Shown here: piece after piece, positions 41,792-49,417 of the stretch
Layout: each line of letters opens with the position of its first letter
How positions within the stretch are numbered: position 1 is the stretch's first letter
Source: JANQPX01 sp050633905
Lineage (GTDB): Bacteria; Pseudomonadota; Alphaproteobacteria; Geminicoccales; Geminicoccaceae
Length of the DNA: 64,000 bases
Assembly: GCA_050633905.1 (NCBI GenBank)
Contig: JBOEHJ010000013.1
Coordinates: forward strand, 124,001-188,000
Direction: 5' to 3'
Notes under the pieces: generated by a model
What the model saw: only the letters and a program-made list of their open reading frames with translations
The model's database searches: none
Told to the model about the DNA's origin: nothing
Program-made: the position numbers and the translations under genes

Positions 41792-43156
41792 TCAGGGGAT
41801 ATACTCACCGAATAGATAATCGGGGAACCAAAGGGCGATGCCCGGGAACTGATACATCAGGAACATGCAGAAGATGACGATCCCAAGATAGGGCATGATG
41901 CCCTTGAAGATTTGGACCAGTTCAATCTGAGAGCGCAGCACGCCCTTCAGATAGTAGGCTGACATCGCCATCGGCGGCGTGAGGAACGACGTCTGCAGGT
42001 TCAAGGCCACTAGCATCGCAAAGAAATAGGGGTTCACCCCGAAATTATCCAGCATGGGCAGGAAGATCGGCACGAAGATGATCAGGATCTCCGACCATTC
42101 GAGCGGCCATCCCAGAACGAAGATGATCAACTGCACCATCACCAGAAACTGCCAGGGCTCCAGGTTCATGCCGAGAACCCAATGCTCAATTACGTCATGA
42201 CCGCCGAGATAGGAAAAGACCGAGGCGAAGGTCCATGAGCCGACAAAGAGCCAACAGACCATGGCCGTGGCTTTTGCCGTCAAGAACACACTTTGCTTGA
42301 CCTTTTCCCAAGTGAGCGAGCGGTAAATGAAGGCTAGAATGAGACCGCCCAAGGCACCCATGGCGGCAGCTTCAGCCGGTGTCGCGAGGCCGCCTAGAAT
42401 GGAGCCCAGGACCAGCATGATGAGTACGGTCAACGGCACGAAGGACACCAGCAGGTCGATAAAAATCTTGCTGGCGGGCGGTACGTCTTCTTGCCTTGGC
42501 TTCGGCGCGATCGATGGGTTGATGGCGACCCTGATGATCACATAGAGAATATAGAAACCTGCCAGCATCAGGCCAGGAAATACCGCCGCGGCGTAGAGCC
42601 GAAGCGGTGACAATTCCGCGATCGCCGCATAGACGATCAGCATGATAGAAGGCGGGATCAGGATGCCGAGCGTGCCGCCGGCGCAAATGACTCCTGAGGC
42701 GAATTCCTTGTTGTACCTGGCATTCGCCATGGCGGGAAAAGCGAGCAGCCCCATCAGGGTCACGACGGCCCCGACGATGCCTGAAGCAGTTGAGAAGACA
42801 GTGCAGGTGATAAGGGCTGCGATCGCCATCGAGCCTGGAAGATTTCGCGCAGCCATCTGAAGAGAGTAAAACAGCCGGCTGACGATATTAGCGCGTTCGA
42901 CCACGTAGCCCATGAACAGGAATAGGGGGATCGCAACCAGCGTATCGTTTTCCATCACCGAATAGGTATTCTGGTTCAACAGATAGAAGATATTGTTGTT
43001 GAACAGATCGCCGAAGGTTTCGATGCCGCCTTGATAATAGGCGTAGTAGCCGAAGCCAACGCCCATGGCCAAGAGGGTGAACGCGATGGGAAAGCCCAGC
43101 AATACCAAGCCGATAAACAGGCATAGCATGAGGATCGCGACTTCAGGATTGGTCAT
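41792..43156 (-). CDS. dctM: TRAP transporter large permease subunit (DctM family)
   Basis: The 454-residue protein has about 12 hydrophobic segments. Family markers include MAARNLPGSMAIAALITCTVFSTA (shown here only in part as NLPGSMAIAALITC), FSTASGIVGAVVTLMGLLA, GGTLGILIPPSIMLIVYAA and the C-terminal TPPMAMSAYYLKGV. It forms the sodium-driven channel of a tripartite organic-acid importer with the small subunit DctQ and the binding protein DctP encoded upstream on the same strand. Confidence 0.93.
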   Translation of the reverse strand: MTNPEVAILMLCLFIGLVLLGFPIAFTLLAMGVGFGYYAYYQGGIETFGDLFNNNIFYLLNQNTYSVMENDTLVAIPLFLFMGYVVERANIVSRLFYSLQMAARNLPGSMAIAALITCTVFSTASGIVGAVVTLMGLLAFPAMANARYNKEFASGVICAGGTLGILIPPSIMLIVYAAIAELSPLRLYAAAVFPGLMLAGFYILYVIIRVAINPSIAPKPRQEDVPPASKIFIDLLVSFVPLTVLIMLVLGSILGGLATPAEAAAMGALGGLILAFIYRSLTWEKVKQSVFLTAKATAMVCWLFVGSWTFASVFSYLGGHDVIEHWVLGMNLEPWQFLVMVQLIIFVLGWPLEWSEILIIFVPIFLPMLDNFGVNPYFFAMLVALNLQTSFLTPPMAMSAYYLKGVLRSQIELVQIFKGIMPYLGIVIFCMFLMYQFPGIALWFPDYLFGEYIP

Positions 43157-43298
43157 TGCAGTCTTTCAAAAGCCGGTTTTTTTCGTCGAGGCCCTGGTAC
43201 ATCGACGCTTTCATACGACGACATCAACAGCCCACGATCTCGTTGGTCTTGCCTCAACTCTTCCAGACAAACCTGATCGGTATGTTGAGGTTGATACA

Positions 43299-43871
43299 CT
43301 AGCGTTTGAGGTCCTCGGTTTCCTGCATCAGCAGGTCTTCTGTTTCCTTCACGTCATCTAGGCGCTTCATCCATTCGCCCGTCTTCATGGCGCGCCAGCA
43401 GCGCAGCATTTCGGCAACCCCCTGCAGGATCAGCAAAAATCCGGCGACAGGGATCAGCGTCTTGAAAAAATAAATCTGGATGCGAGCGGGGCTGTTCCAG
43501 CTGACTTCCTGGTAGCGCCAGCTATCCGCGGCGATTTCCGCGCCGTACCAAAAAAGCGCCAGGATGCCGGGGAAAAAGAACAAGATATAGAGGGTAAAGT
43601 CGAGGCGGGCCTGCCAGCGCACTGGAAATAAGCGGTAGAGGACGTCGCCGCGCACATGGGTATCCTGGGCGAGCGCATAGGGGCCGGCCATCAGGAATAG
43701 AGCGCCATACATCTGGACCATCATGTCAAAGGCCCAGACCGTCGGCGCGTTCAGGACGTAGCGAACAAACACCTCGTAAGAGACAGAAAAAGTCAGGATC
43801 AGGATACACCAACCAAAGGCGCGCCCCACCCAGACGCTGAGGCCTTCAATTGTATAAATGATCGATGTCAC
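43299..43871 (-). CDS. dctQ: TRAP transporter small permease subunit (DctQ family)
   Basis: The 190-residue membrane protein has four predicted helices and typical DctQ features: VSYEVFVRYVLNAPTVWAFD, the long loop ALAQDTHVRGDVLYRLFPVR and a Trp-rich mid-section. A C-terminal charged tail of about 25 residues (EDLLMQETEDLKR) follows. It lies between the dctP and dctM genes with a 142-base gap before dctM. It stabilises the large permease and the binding protein contact. Confidence 0.88.
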   Translation of the reverse strand: MTSIIYTIEGLSVWVGRAFGWCILILTFSVSYEVFVRYVLNAPTVWAFDMMVQMYGALFLMAGPYALAQDTHVRGDVLYRLFPVRWQARLDFTLYILFFFPGILALFWYGAEIAADSWRYQEVSWNSPARIQIYFFKTLIPVAGFLLILQGVAEMLRCWRAMKTGEWMKRLDDVKETEDLLMQETEDLKR

Positions 43872-43966
43872 CTAGGCCTCCACTGTCCGCAGTCAATCGC
43901 AGCCGGGAGCCGAAGAACGGCTCCCGGACAGCAAAGCATTACTCGGTTCAACCGGAATTCTACGGT

Positions 43967-45070
43967 TCAGCCGAAATGGTGGTCGTAGGCCAGCCTGTAG
44001 TTCGGCTGGTTGAGATTGAGGTAGTTCATCACGTCCTTGGCATAAGCCTTTTGGGACTCGATGACCTTGGCGAAGAATTCATCCTCCGCAGAAAGCCGCT
44101 CGACGACAATGTCCCAAGCTTTAAGCTGCTCGACCATCACCGAATCTGGCGTCCGGTAAACGTTCACGCCCTGCTCATCGCGAAGCTTGATCAGATCTTC
44201 CGAATAGCGCTTTGTGTTGTTCCAATAGAAGTTCGAGTTCTCGGCCTCCGAGGCATGTTTCAGGATCGCCTGAAGCTCAGCCGGCAGCGCCTCGAACTTC
44301 TCCTTGTTGAAGGTGACCTCGAAGAATTCCTGGCTTTGGTGGAACGATGCCAAGTGGTAGTGCTTGGACACGTCCTGCATGCCAAAATCGCGATCCGAGG
44401 TCGGGTTGTTGAACTCGGCCGCATCAATCAGGCCGGACTTTAGCGCCGGCTGAATTTCACCGCCGGGAAGCTGAACGACCGACATGCCCATTTCCAATAA
44501 CACGTCAGCGGCAAGACCGACCGTCCTGTATTTCAGGCCGTTCATCTGGCCCGCATCCTTGATTTCTTCCTTGAACCAGCCGAGAGGCTGAGCTGGCATC
44601 GGGCTGTTGAAGAAGGATACCACATTGAGGCCAAGAGAACCCATCAACTCGTCGAACAGTTCCTGGCCGCCGCCATAATGTACCCAGCCGAGGACTTCCT
44701 GTGAGGACCAGCCGAAGCATGGTCCGGTGCCGAACAAGGATGCTGCCTTGGATTTGGAGTACCAGTAGGCCGGCACATAATGCGCCGCATCGAGAACGCC
44801 GCGATGAACGGCATCCTGCATCTGGCTGGTTTTTACGACCGAGTCCACGGCCAGAAGGTCGATTTTTAGCGCATCGCCAGCCATCGCGTGAACGCGATCG
44901 ACATAGGACTTGGCGTTCTCGAGAAAGATGCCGCCGCCCCAGGCAGCCTGCATCTTCAAAACTGTCGTTTCGGCCTTGGCAATGGACGGTGCAGCAAGGG
45001 TGCCGGCAGTCGCCGTTGCGGCAAGCGCACTACCTTTGATAAATTTCCTACGATTGACGTTATCGGTCAT
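43967..45070 (-). CDS. dctP: TRAP transporter substrate-binding protein, DctP/TakP-like, Tat-exported
   Basis: The product of about 367 residues starts MTDNVNRRKFIKGSALAATA, with a twin-arginine signal and an AKA cleavage region. The mature part follows the TakP-like dimeric TRAP family: VDSVVKTSQMQDAVHRGVLDAAHY, shown in part, then LPGGEIQPALKSGLIDAAEF. In many relatives the last motif ends in Trp, here Phe, which may reflect a different ligand. The start is supported by GGAG six bases upstream. The ligand is probably a keto acid, carboxylate or aromatic acid; the amidase gene downstream hints at an acyl or amide compound. Confidence 0.88.
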   Translation of the reverse strand: MTDNVNRRKFIKGSALAATATAGTLAAPSIAKAETTVLKMQAAWGGGIFLENAKSYVDRVHAMAGDALKIDLLAVDSVVKTSQMQDAVHRGVLDAAHYVPAYWYSKSKAASLFGTGPCFGWSSQEVLGWVHYGGGQELFDELMGSLGLNVVSFFNSPMPAQPLGWFKEEIKDAGQMNGLKYRTVGLAADVLLEMGMSVVQLPGGEIQPALKSGLIDAAEFNNPTSDRDFGMQDVSKHYHLASFHQSQEFFEVTFNKEKFEALPAELQAILKHASEAENSNFYWNNTKRYSEDLIKLRDEQGVNVYRTPDSVMVEQLKAWDIVVERLSAEDEFFAKVIESQKAYAKDVMNYLNLNQPNYRLAYDHHFG

Positions 45071-45315
45071 CTTTAACTCCCTGAGTGCCGCATTAGAAAC
45101 GGTCAGTGTGAAACTTAGGAGAAACACTAACCATTTTTTTAAACCAGCGGCAAGTTAAGGTCATTGACGTCGGCGGAATGATACAGAAGGCAAGTGCCTC
45201 GATTTGACCCCGCCAGATCTGAACGAAGTAACCAACTCCTGCAGACAACCTTCGCTATTCACTCAGATTTTTCCGTCCTCCCAACACGATGCATCACCGG
45301 CCAATTCCTGCGACG

Positions 45316-45525
45316 CTGTATCGTACCAAGGTCATCGTGGTCTAACGACAAACCCTAAATCCAAGTTGAATGCGATTGTTGCTCGGACACACTGGTCTCG
45401 GAAGCATGGTGCTGTATCTCGGCATTGAGGTTGATGAGGCGTTTGCTATCGATGCGCATAAGAAGAGTAAGCAACTCATAGGCGCTCTTTTCGCAGTTGG
45501 TATTTCGCCTTTTCCAATGTCATGA
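45316..45525 (+). pseudogene. Decayed tyrosine-recombinase (phage integrase) C-terminal remnant
   Basis: In one plus frame the sequence reads LYRTK, then LLLGHTGLGSMVLYLGIEVD, closely matching the C-terminal motif of the site-specific integrase group RRTK...LLLGHTKIESTVRYLGIEVD. The distance between the RTK and LLLGHT parts matches exactly. Two in-frame stops lie between them (before RQT and before MRL), and the upstream catalytic half was not found. It is therefore a non-functional remnant of a mobile element between the TRAP operon and an amino-acid-type binding protein. Confidence 0.6.
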
Positions 45526-45641
45526 CCTCGACATCAATGCGCAGATGGGGCCCGGGATCACTTCTGGCACTTTTGAGAGGCTGGCGTATTGGCTACTCAC
45601 AAGCGGATAGTGGACCTCCAGAGGGTGGATGTAAGGCAGTC

Positions 45642-45675
45642 AGCTGACCGGATCAAAGCCCGGTCAGCTTTTTTC
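45642..45675 (+). terminator. Strong intrinsic terminator on the plus strand
   Basis: AGCTGACCGG at 45642-45651 pairs perfectly with CCGGTCAGCT at 45660-45669 over an eight-base loop, followed directly by a T-run. It points in the plus direction, although the real genes on both sides are on the minus strand. It most likely served the decayed integrase upstream, or an unrecognised plus-strand small transcript. Confidence 0.7.
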
Positions 45676-45787
45676 CCTCGTATGTAGCTAGGAGCCTGTC
45701 GTCAACATTGAGGCGCGCAACATCCCACTTGGGCGCATACCGCCGACCCAGGTGCTACTGCTCAACGTCTATGAGGTGGCCACGCCA

Positions 45788-47035
45788 CTAGTTGCAGGTG
45801 GGGACGTCACGGCCGACTTCGCCTAGGGCCAGGAATTCTTCTCGTGGGAAGCCCAGGGTTTGGTTGACTGAGGGGATGACCTCGATGAGCTGGTTTTGGA
45901 GATTGCCGTCGGGGCCTTCCACGACCTCGGTCAGGAAGTTATTGGCGATGGCGTTGCGGTTTTCGTCCAGAGTGACGGTGCCGGTGGGGGCTGCCAGCTC
46001 CAGCGTTGAGAGGGTTTCGCGGAAAGCGGCCTGGCCGTCCGAGAGGTCGCCGTCGACGGCGTTTAAGGCAGAGATCATCGCCTTGGTTGCGGTATAGTAG
46101 GTGGTGGCGAAGAGGGAGGGGCTTGGGAAGCGTTCGTTTTCGGGGAAGGTGTTTTGATAGAGTTCGACGAAGGCCTGCCAAGTTGGATCATCCCAGCTGT
46201 CCGCTTGGGGGCCGGCAGACGGCGTGCCGACCAGGGCGTCCTTGGCCGAGCCCTTTTGCGACAGGATCGACTGATCGACGGTGATCGAGCCCGCGATGAA
46301 CGGTGTCTCACCGCCGGCTTGCTGGTACTGGTTTAGAAAGTTGACGGCATCGCCGCCGCCGAGGCCGACCCAGATTGCATCGATGTCGTCGGGAAGGGCG
46401 GCGATGATCGAGGCGAAGTCCTTCTGACCGATCGGAACCCAAAAGCGATCGGTGACCTCACCGCCCGCGGCACAGAACTCGGACAGGAAACCGAAGATCA
46501 TGGTGTAGGGAAAAGAGTAATCTTCGCCGAGCGTGGCTATTCTTTTGTATCCTTTTTCTTCGACTGCATAGGTGCCGAGCCCTGCCATCCACTGGGCACC
46601 ATCTGTCGAAAACCGGAAGAAATTCTCGGCAGGATCGCGCAATGTTGTATCCTGTGCACCGGACGAACCGTTGAGGAACGTGGTCTGCGGCTGGAGCTTG
46701 GCGTAGTCCTTCATTGCCAGGCCTTCTGAGCCCGAGAGCGGACCGATGAGAACGGCGACCTCATCCTGCTCGACCAGTTTTCGCGCGGCGCGGATCGCGC
46801 TGTCGGGACTGGCGTCCGAGGAGGCTTTGATCAGCTCGATGGTGTAGCCGCCGGCGGCGTAACCGACTTCTTCCAACGCGGTTTCGATGCCGCGCATGGA
46901 ATCCTCGCCAAGGATGGTGAACGCGCCTTCAAGCGTTGCGAGGCCGCCGACTTTGAGGATGCCCTTATCCTGAGCCATGGCATTTGTGCCCAAGGTAACC
47001 AAAGCAACGGCAGCAGCCGTCCACATCCGAACCAT
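45788..47035 (-). CDS. LivK-like (branched-chain amino-acid-type) substrate-binding protein, orphan
   Basis: The product of about 415 residues has a Sec signal (MVRMWTAAAVALVTLGTNAMA) and the type I periplasmic-binding fold: ILKVGGLATLEGAFTILGED, EVAVLIGPLSGSEGLAMKDY, and GDAVNFLNQYQQAGGETPF. ATG 47035 is preferred because AGGGAAG lies about nine bases before it; 47062 is an alternative. No Liv permease or ATPase genes are nearby, so it may serve a transporter encoded elsewhere or a sensor. Ligands for this family include amino acids, amides and aromatic acids. Confidence 0.85.
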   Translation of the reverse strand: MVRMWTAAAVALVTLGTNAMAQDKGILKVGGLATLEGAFTILGEDSMRGIETALEEVGYAAGGYTIELIKASSDASPDSAIRAARKLVEQDEVAVLIGPLSGSEGLAMKDYAKLQPQTTFLNGSSGAQDTTLRDPAENFFRFSTDGAQWMAGLGTYAVEEKGYKRIATLGEDYSFPYTMIFGFLSEFCAAGGEVTDRFWVPIGQKDFASIIAALPDDIDAIWVGLGGGDAVNFLNQYQQAGGETPFIAGSITVDQSILSQKGSAKDALVGTPSAGPQADSWDDPTWQAFVELYQNTFPENERFPSPSLFATTYYTATKAMISALNAVDGDLSDGQAAFRETLSTLELAAPTGTVTLDENRNAIANNFLTEVVEGPDGNLQNQLIEVIPSVNQTLGFPREEFLALGEVGRDVPTCN

Positions 47036-47184
47036 CGTCCACTTCCCTGTTTCTTGCTTCATTAATTCTCTGTGTGACCTGATTGATGAAGACACAATTC
47101 AACAGATGTGACGAGACCTCACGACGGTTTTGTCATTTTTCTAGGTGGTCGATGCTAGCTCGTCAGTTCTTCAAGGAGACGATA

Positions 47185-47979
47185 TCAGGCGGCTTTGACG
47201 ATCCAGATCTGGCGTTTGCCATAGGCGGGGGCATTGCGGTCAAAGTCGGCGTATTCAGCCTCGATCTCGAATTCACAAAGCTCGAATAGCCAAGCTATTT
47301 CCTGACGAGTTGCCCAACGGAGATGGTGGGTGGCCTGGTCGCTTGCGAGGAGCTTGCCGGACGCATCGAGTCTCTCCAACGCGAAAGTCTCGTGAACTAT
47401 CTGGCTCTGCGGATCGTTGATGCGCTCGATGCTTTTGCGTCGCAGAAGATGTCCGGTCCCAGGTTCGATCGCTTCACGATCTGGGTTCGGCGTGGGAGCG
47501 CCAGGAGTGCAAGCATCCAGAATGGGATCGAAGACATCGAGCACGAGATGGCCGCCAGGGATGAGGTGGCGATGGACGGCGGTGAGGCAAGCGCGTTGTT
47601 GATCCGGTGTCGTCAGATGCTGGAAGGTGCTGAACGGAATGAGCGCCAAGGGCATTTTTCTTGCCAGATCGAAGGACGCGATGTCGGTTTCGATGAGCGT
47701 GACACGTCGGCTGACGTCATCGCCATAGTTTTCACTTTTTCTTTGCGCGGCGTCGAGCATGCCCTTCGAACGATCGAGCCCGACCACCTCGTGACCGGCT
47801 TTAGCCAGCGCCCAAGCGATCCGTCCTGTGCCGACGCCGAGTTCGAGCACCGGGCTGCCGAAACGCTCGGCACAATCCAGGTAGAATTCGACGTCGCCAG
47901 TAATCTGCTGGTTGGCCTGCTCGGTCAGGTGATCGTAAGTGGCAATGACCAGGTCGCTGTCGAAAAAATCATTCGTCAT
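47185..47979 (-). CDS. Class I SAM-dependent methyltransferase
   Basis: The product of about 264 residues has the Rossmann methyltransferase core: motif I VLELGVGTGRIAWALA, acidic residue in VVGLDRSKGMLD, motif II-like VTLIETDIASFDLA and HLIPGGHLVLDVFDP. ATG 47979 gives the common start MTNDFFDSDLVIATYDHLTE; the frame can be extended upstream without good support. The substrate is unknown. It lies between two periplasmic binding-protein genes on the same strand without tight spacing to either. Confidence 0.85.
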   Translation of the reverse strand: MTNDFFDSDLVIATYDHLTEQANQQITGDVEFYLDCAERFGSPVLELGVGTGRIAWALAKAGHEVVGLDRSKGMLDAAQRKSENYGDDVSRRVTLIETDIASFDLARKMPLALIPFSTFQHLTTPDQQRACLTAVHRHLIPGGHLVLDVFDPILDACTPGAPTPNPDREAIEPGTGHLLRRKSIERINDPQSQIVHETFALERLDASGKLLASDQATHHLRWATRQEIAWLFELCEFEIEAEYADFDRNAPAYGKRQIWIVKAA

Positions 47980-48208
47980 GGATGTCGAACATTGCAGCGA
48001 TGTTTGTCCGTCCCTCGGCGAGGGCGGCGATGAAGACGCTGTTTTCAAATCCTGCATCAAGTACTGCGGCACTGACGTCGTAAGGCAACCCAGGAAGCAC
48101 CATCATCTCTCTCCTACAAGCCGACCTGCCATGCACGGGCCGGCTCATCGTTGTTCATCCATTCAAGCCACGAACTGGCGAGTCAAGGCCATGGCCTCGT
48201 CACTGCCG

Positions 48209-49216
48209 CTATTGCCAGCCGGCACGATCCATGGCTTTGAGGGCATCGGCGTTGTTCTGGCCGAAGGCGGTGACGGCAACGGCGTCGGTTTTGAAGTCGC
48301 CCCATTCTTCGAGTACGGGGCTAAGCTTAACGCCTTCGACCACGGGATATTCATTGTTGCCGTCGGCGAAATAGGCTTGAGCGGAGGGGGTTGCCAGATA
48401 TTCGATGAACTGGATGGCGGCGTCTTTGTTGGGGGCGTGGGCTGCCACGCCGGCGGCACTGATATTGGCATGGCTGCCACGGCCTTCCTGGTTTGGAAAG
48501 ATGATGCCAACGTCATCGGCTACAGCGCTGTCCTCGGCCTTGTCCGAGCGTGCCAGCCTGGCGAGGTAGTAGTGGTTGGCGACGGCGATGTCGCATTCGC
48601 CTGCGGCGACCGCCTTGATTTGGTCGGTGTCACCGCCTTGAGGATTTCTTGCGAGATTGGCGACGATGCCGCTCACCCAGCTCTCCGCGGCCTCCAAACC
48701 ATCTGCTGCAATCATCGAAGCGACCAGGGACTGATTGTACACGTTGGAGGAGGAACGAATGCAGATCTTGTCGGCCCATTTCGGATCTGTGAGATCTTCG
48801 TAGGTCTTGATCTGGCTCGGATCGACTCGGTCTTTGGCATAGATGATGGCGCGCACGCGGGTGCTGAGACCGAACCAGAACCCGTCGGGATGACGGAGGT
48901 TCGCCGGAACGGCCGCTTGCAGCATGTCCGAAGAGATCGGCTGAAAAAGCCCCGCTTCGACCGCGCGTGCGATGCGGCTACCATCGGCGGTGATGAAGAC
49001 GTCCGCTGGGCTGCTGCCCCCTTCGGCGGTCATGCGCTCAATCAGGGCGTCCCCCTTGGCCTCAATCAGATTGACCGTGATGCCGGTGGTTTTGGTGAAC
49101 TCGTCATAAAGCGCATGATCGGTGTTGTAGTGGCGCGAAGAATAGATGTTGACGTCTTCTGCCGCGGCATTCGCCGTGAATAAGATCATCAAAACAGCTG
49201 GTAGATAGGTGCGCAT
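48209..49216 (-). CDS. Fe(III) ABC transporter substrate-binding protein (FbpA/AfuA family)
   Basis: The 335-residue protein starts with a short Sec signal ending TANAAA and a mature EDVNIYSSRHYNTDHALYDE, the conserved N-terminus of ferric-iron-binding proteins. The paired tyrosines in VANHYYLARLA match the iron-ligand region. GGAG precedes the ATG at 49216. No permease or ATPase gene follows within the window. The gene is divergent from the nicotianamine-synthase-like gene, and the intervening 200 bases are AT-rich with two iron-box-like sequences. Ferric-iron uptake, perhaps of a chelate, is the best call. Confidence 0.88.
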   Translation of the reverse strand: MRTYLPAVLMILFTANAAAEDVNIYSSRHYNTDHALYDEFTKTTGITVNLIEAKGDALIERMTAEGGSSPADVFITADGSRIARAVEAGLFQPISSDMLQAAVPANLRHPDGFWFGLSTRVRAIIYAKDRVDPSQIKTYEDLTDPKWADKICIRSSSNVYNQSLVASMIAADGLEAAESWVSGIVANLARNPQGGDTDQIKAVAAGECDIAVANHYYLARLARSDKAEDSAVADDVGIIFPNQEGRGSHANISAAGVAAHAPNKDAAIQFIEYLATPSAQAYFADGNNEYPVVEGVKLSPVLEEWGDFKTDAVAVTAFGQNNADALKAMDRAGWQ

Positions 49217-49322
49217 GGTGTCTCACTCCGTGCTGGTTACTCTCGCCGCAATGTGATTGAGTTTTTTTGTCTTCTGTCTTCGTTATGGTAGAGCAAGAAA
49301 ATAATCAAGTAAAAATGAATGA

Positions 49323-49367
49323 TTTAGAACTGTTATATTTCAAAAAATAGTTTAGAATTATTAAAAA
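49323..49367. promoter_or_regulatory. Two TTTAGAA boxes resembling Irr/iron-control elements
   Basis: TTTAGAACTGTTATATT at 49323-49339 and TTTAGAATTATTAAAAA at 49351-49367 share a perfect TTTAGAA half and have a degenerate second half. The alphaproteobacterial Irr iron-control element is an inverted repeat of TTTAGAA and TTCTAAA. The boxes lie in the AT-rich intergenic region between the divergent iron-binding-protein and nicotianamine-synthase-like genes. The half-sites are seen; binding by Irr or a related regulator is inferred. Confidence 0.4.
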
Positions 49368-49417
49368 GTGAGAAGTTAATCATTGCTCAGATCGCCTTTA
49401 TCTATAAAAATCGAGCC

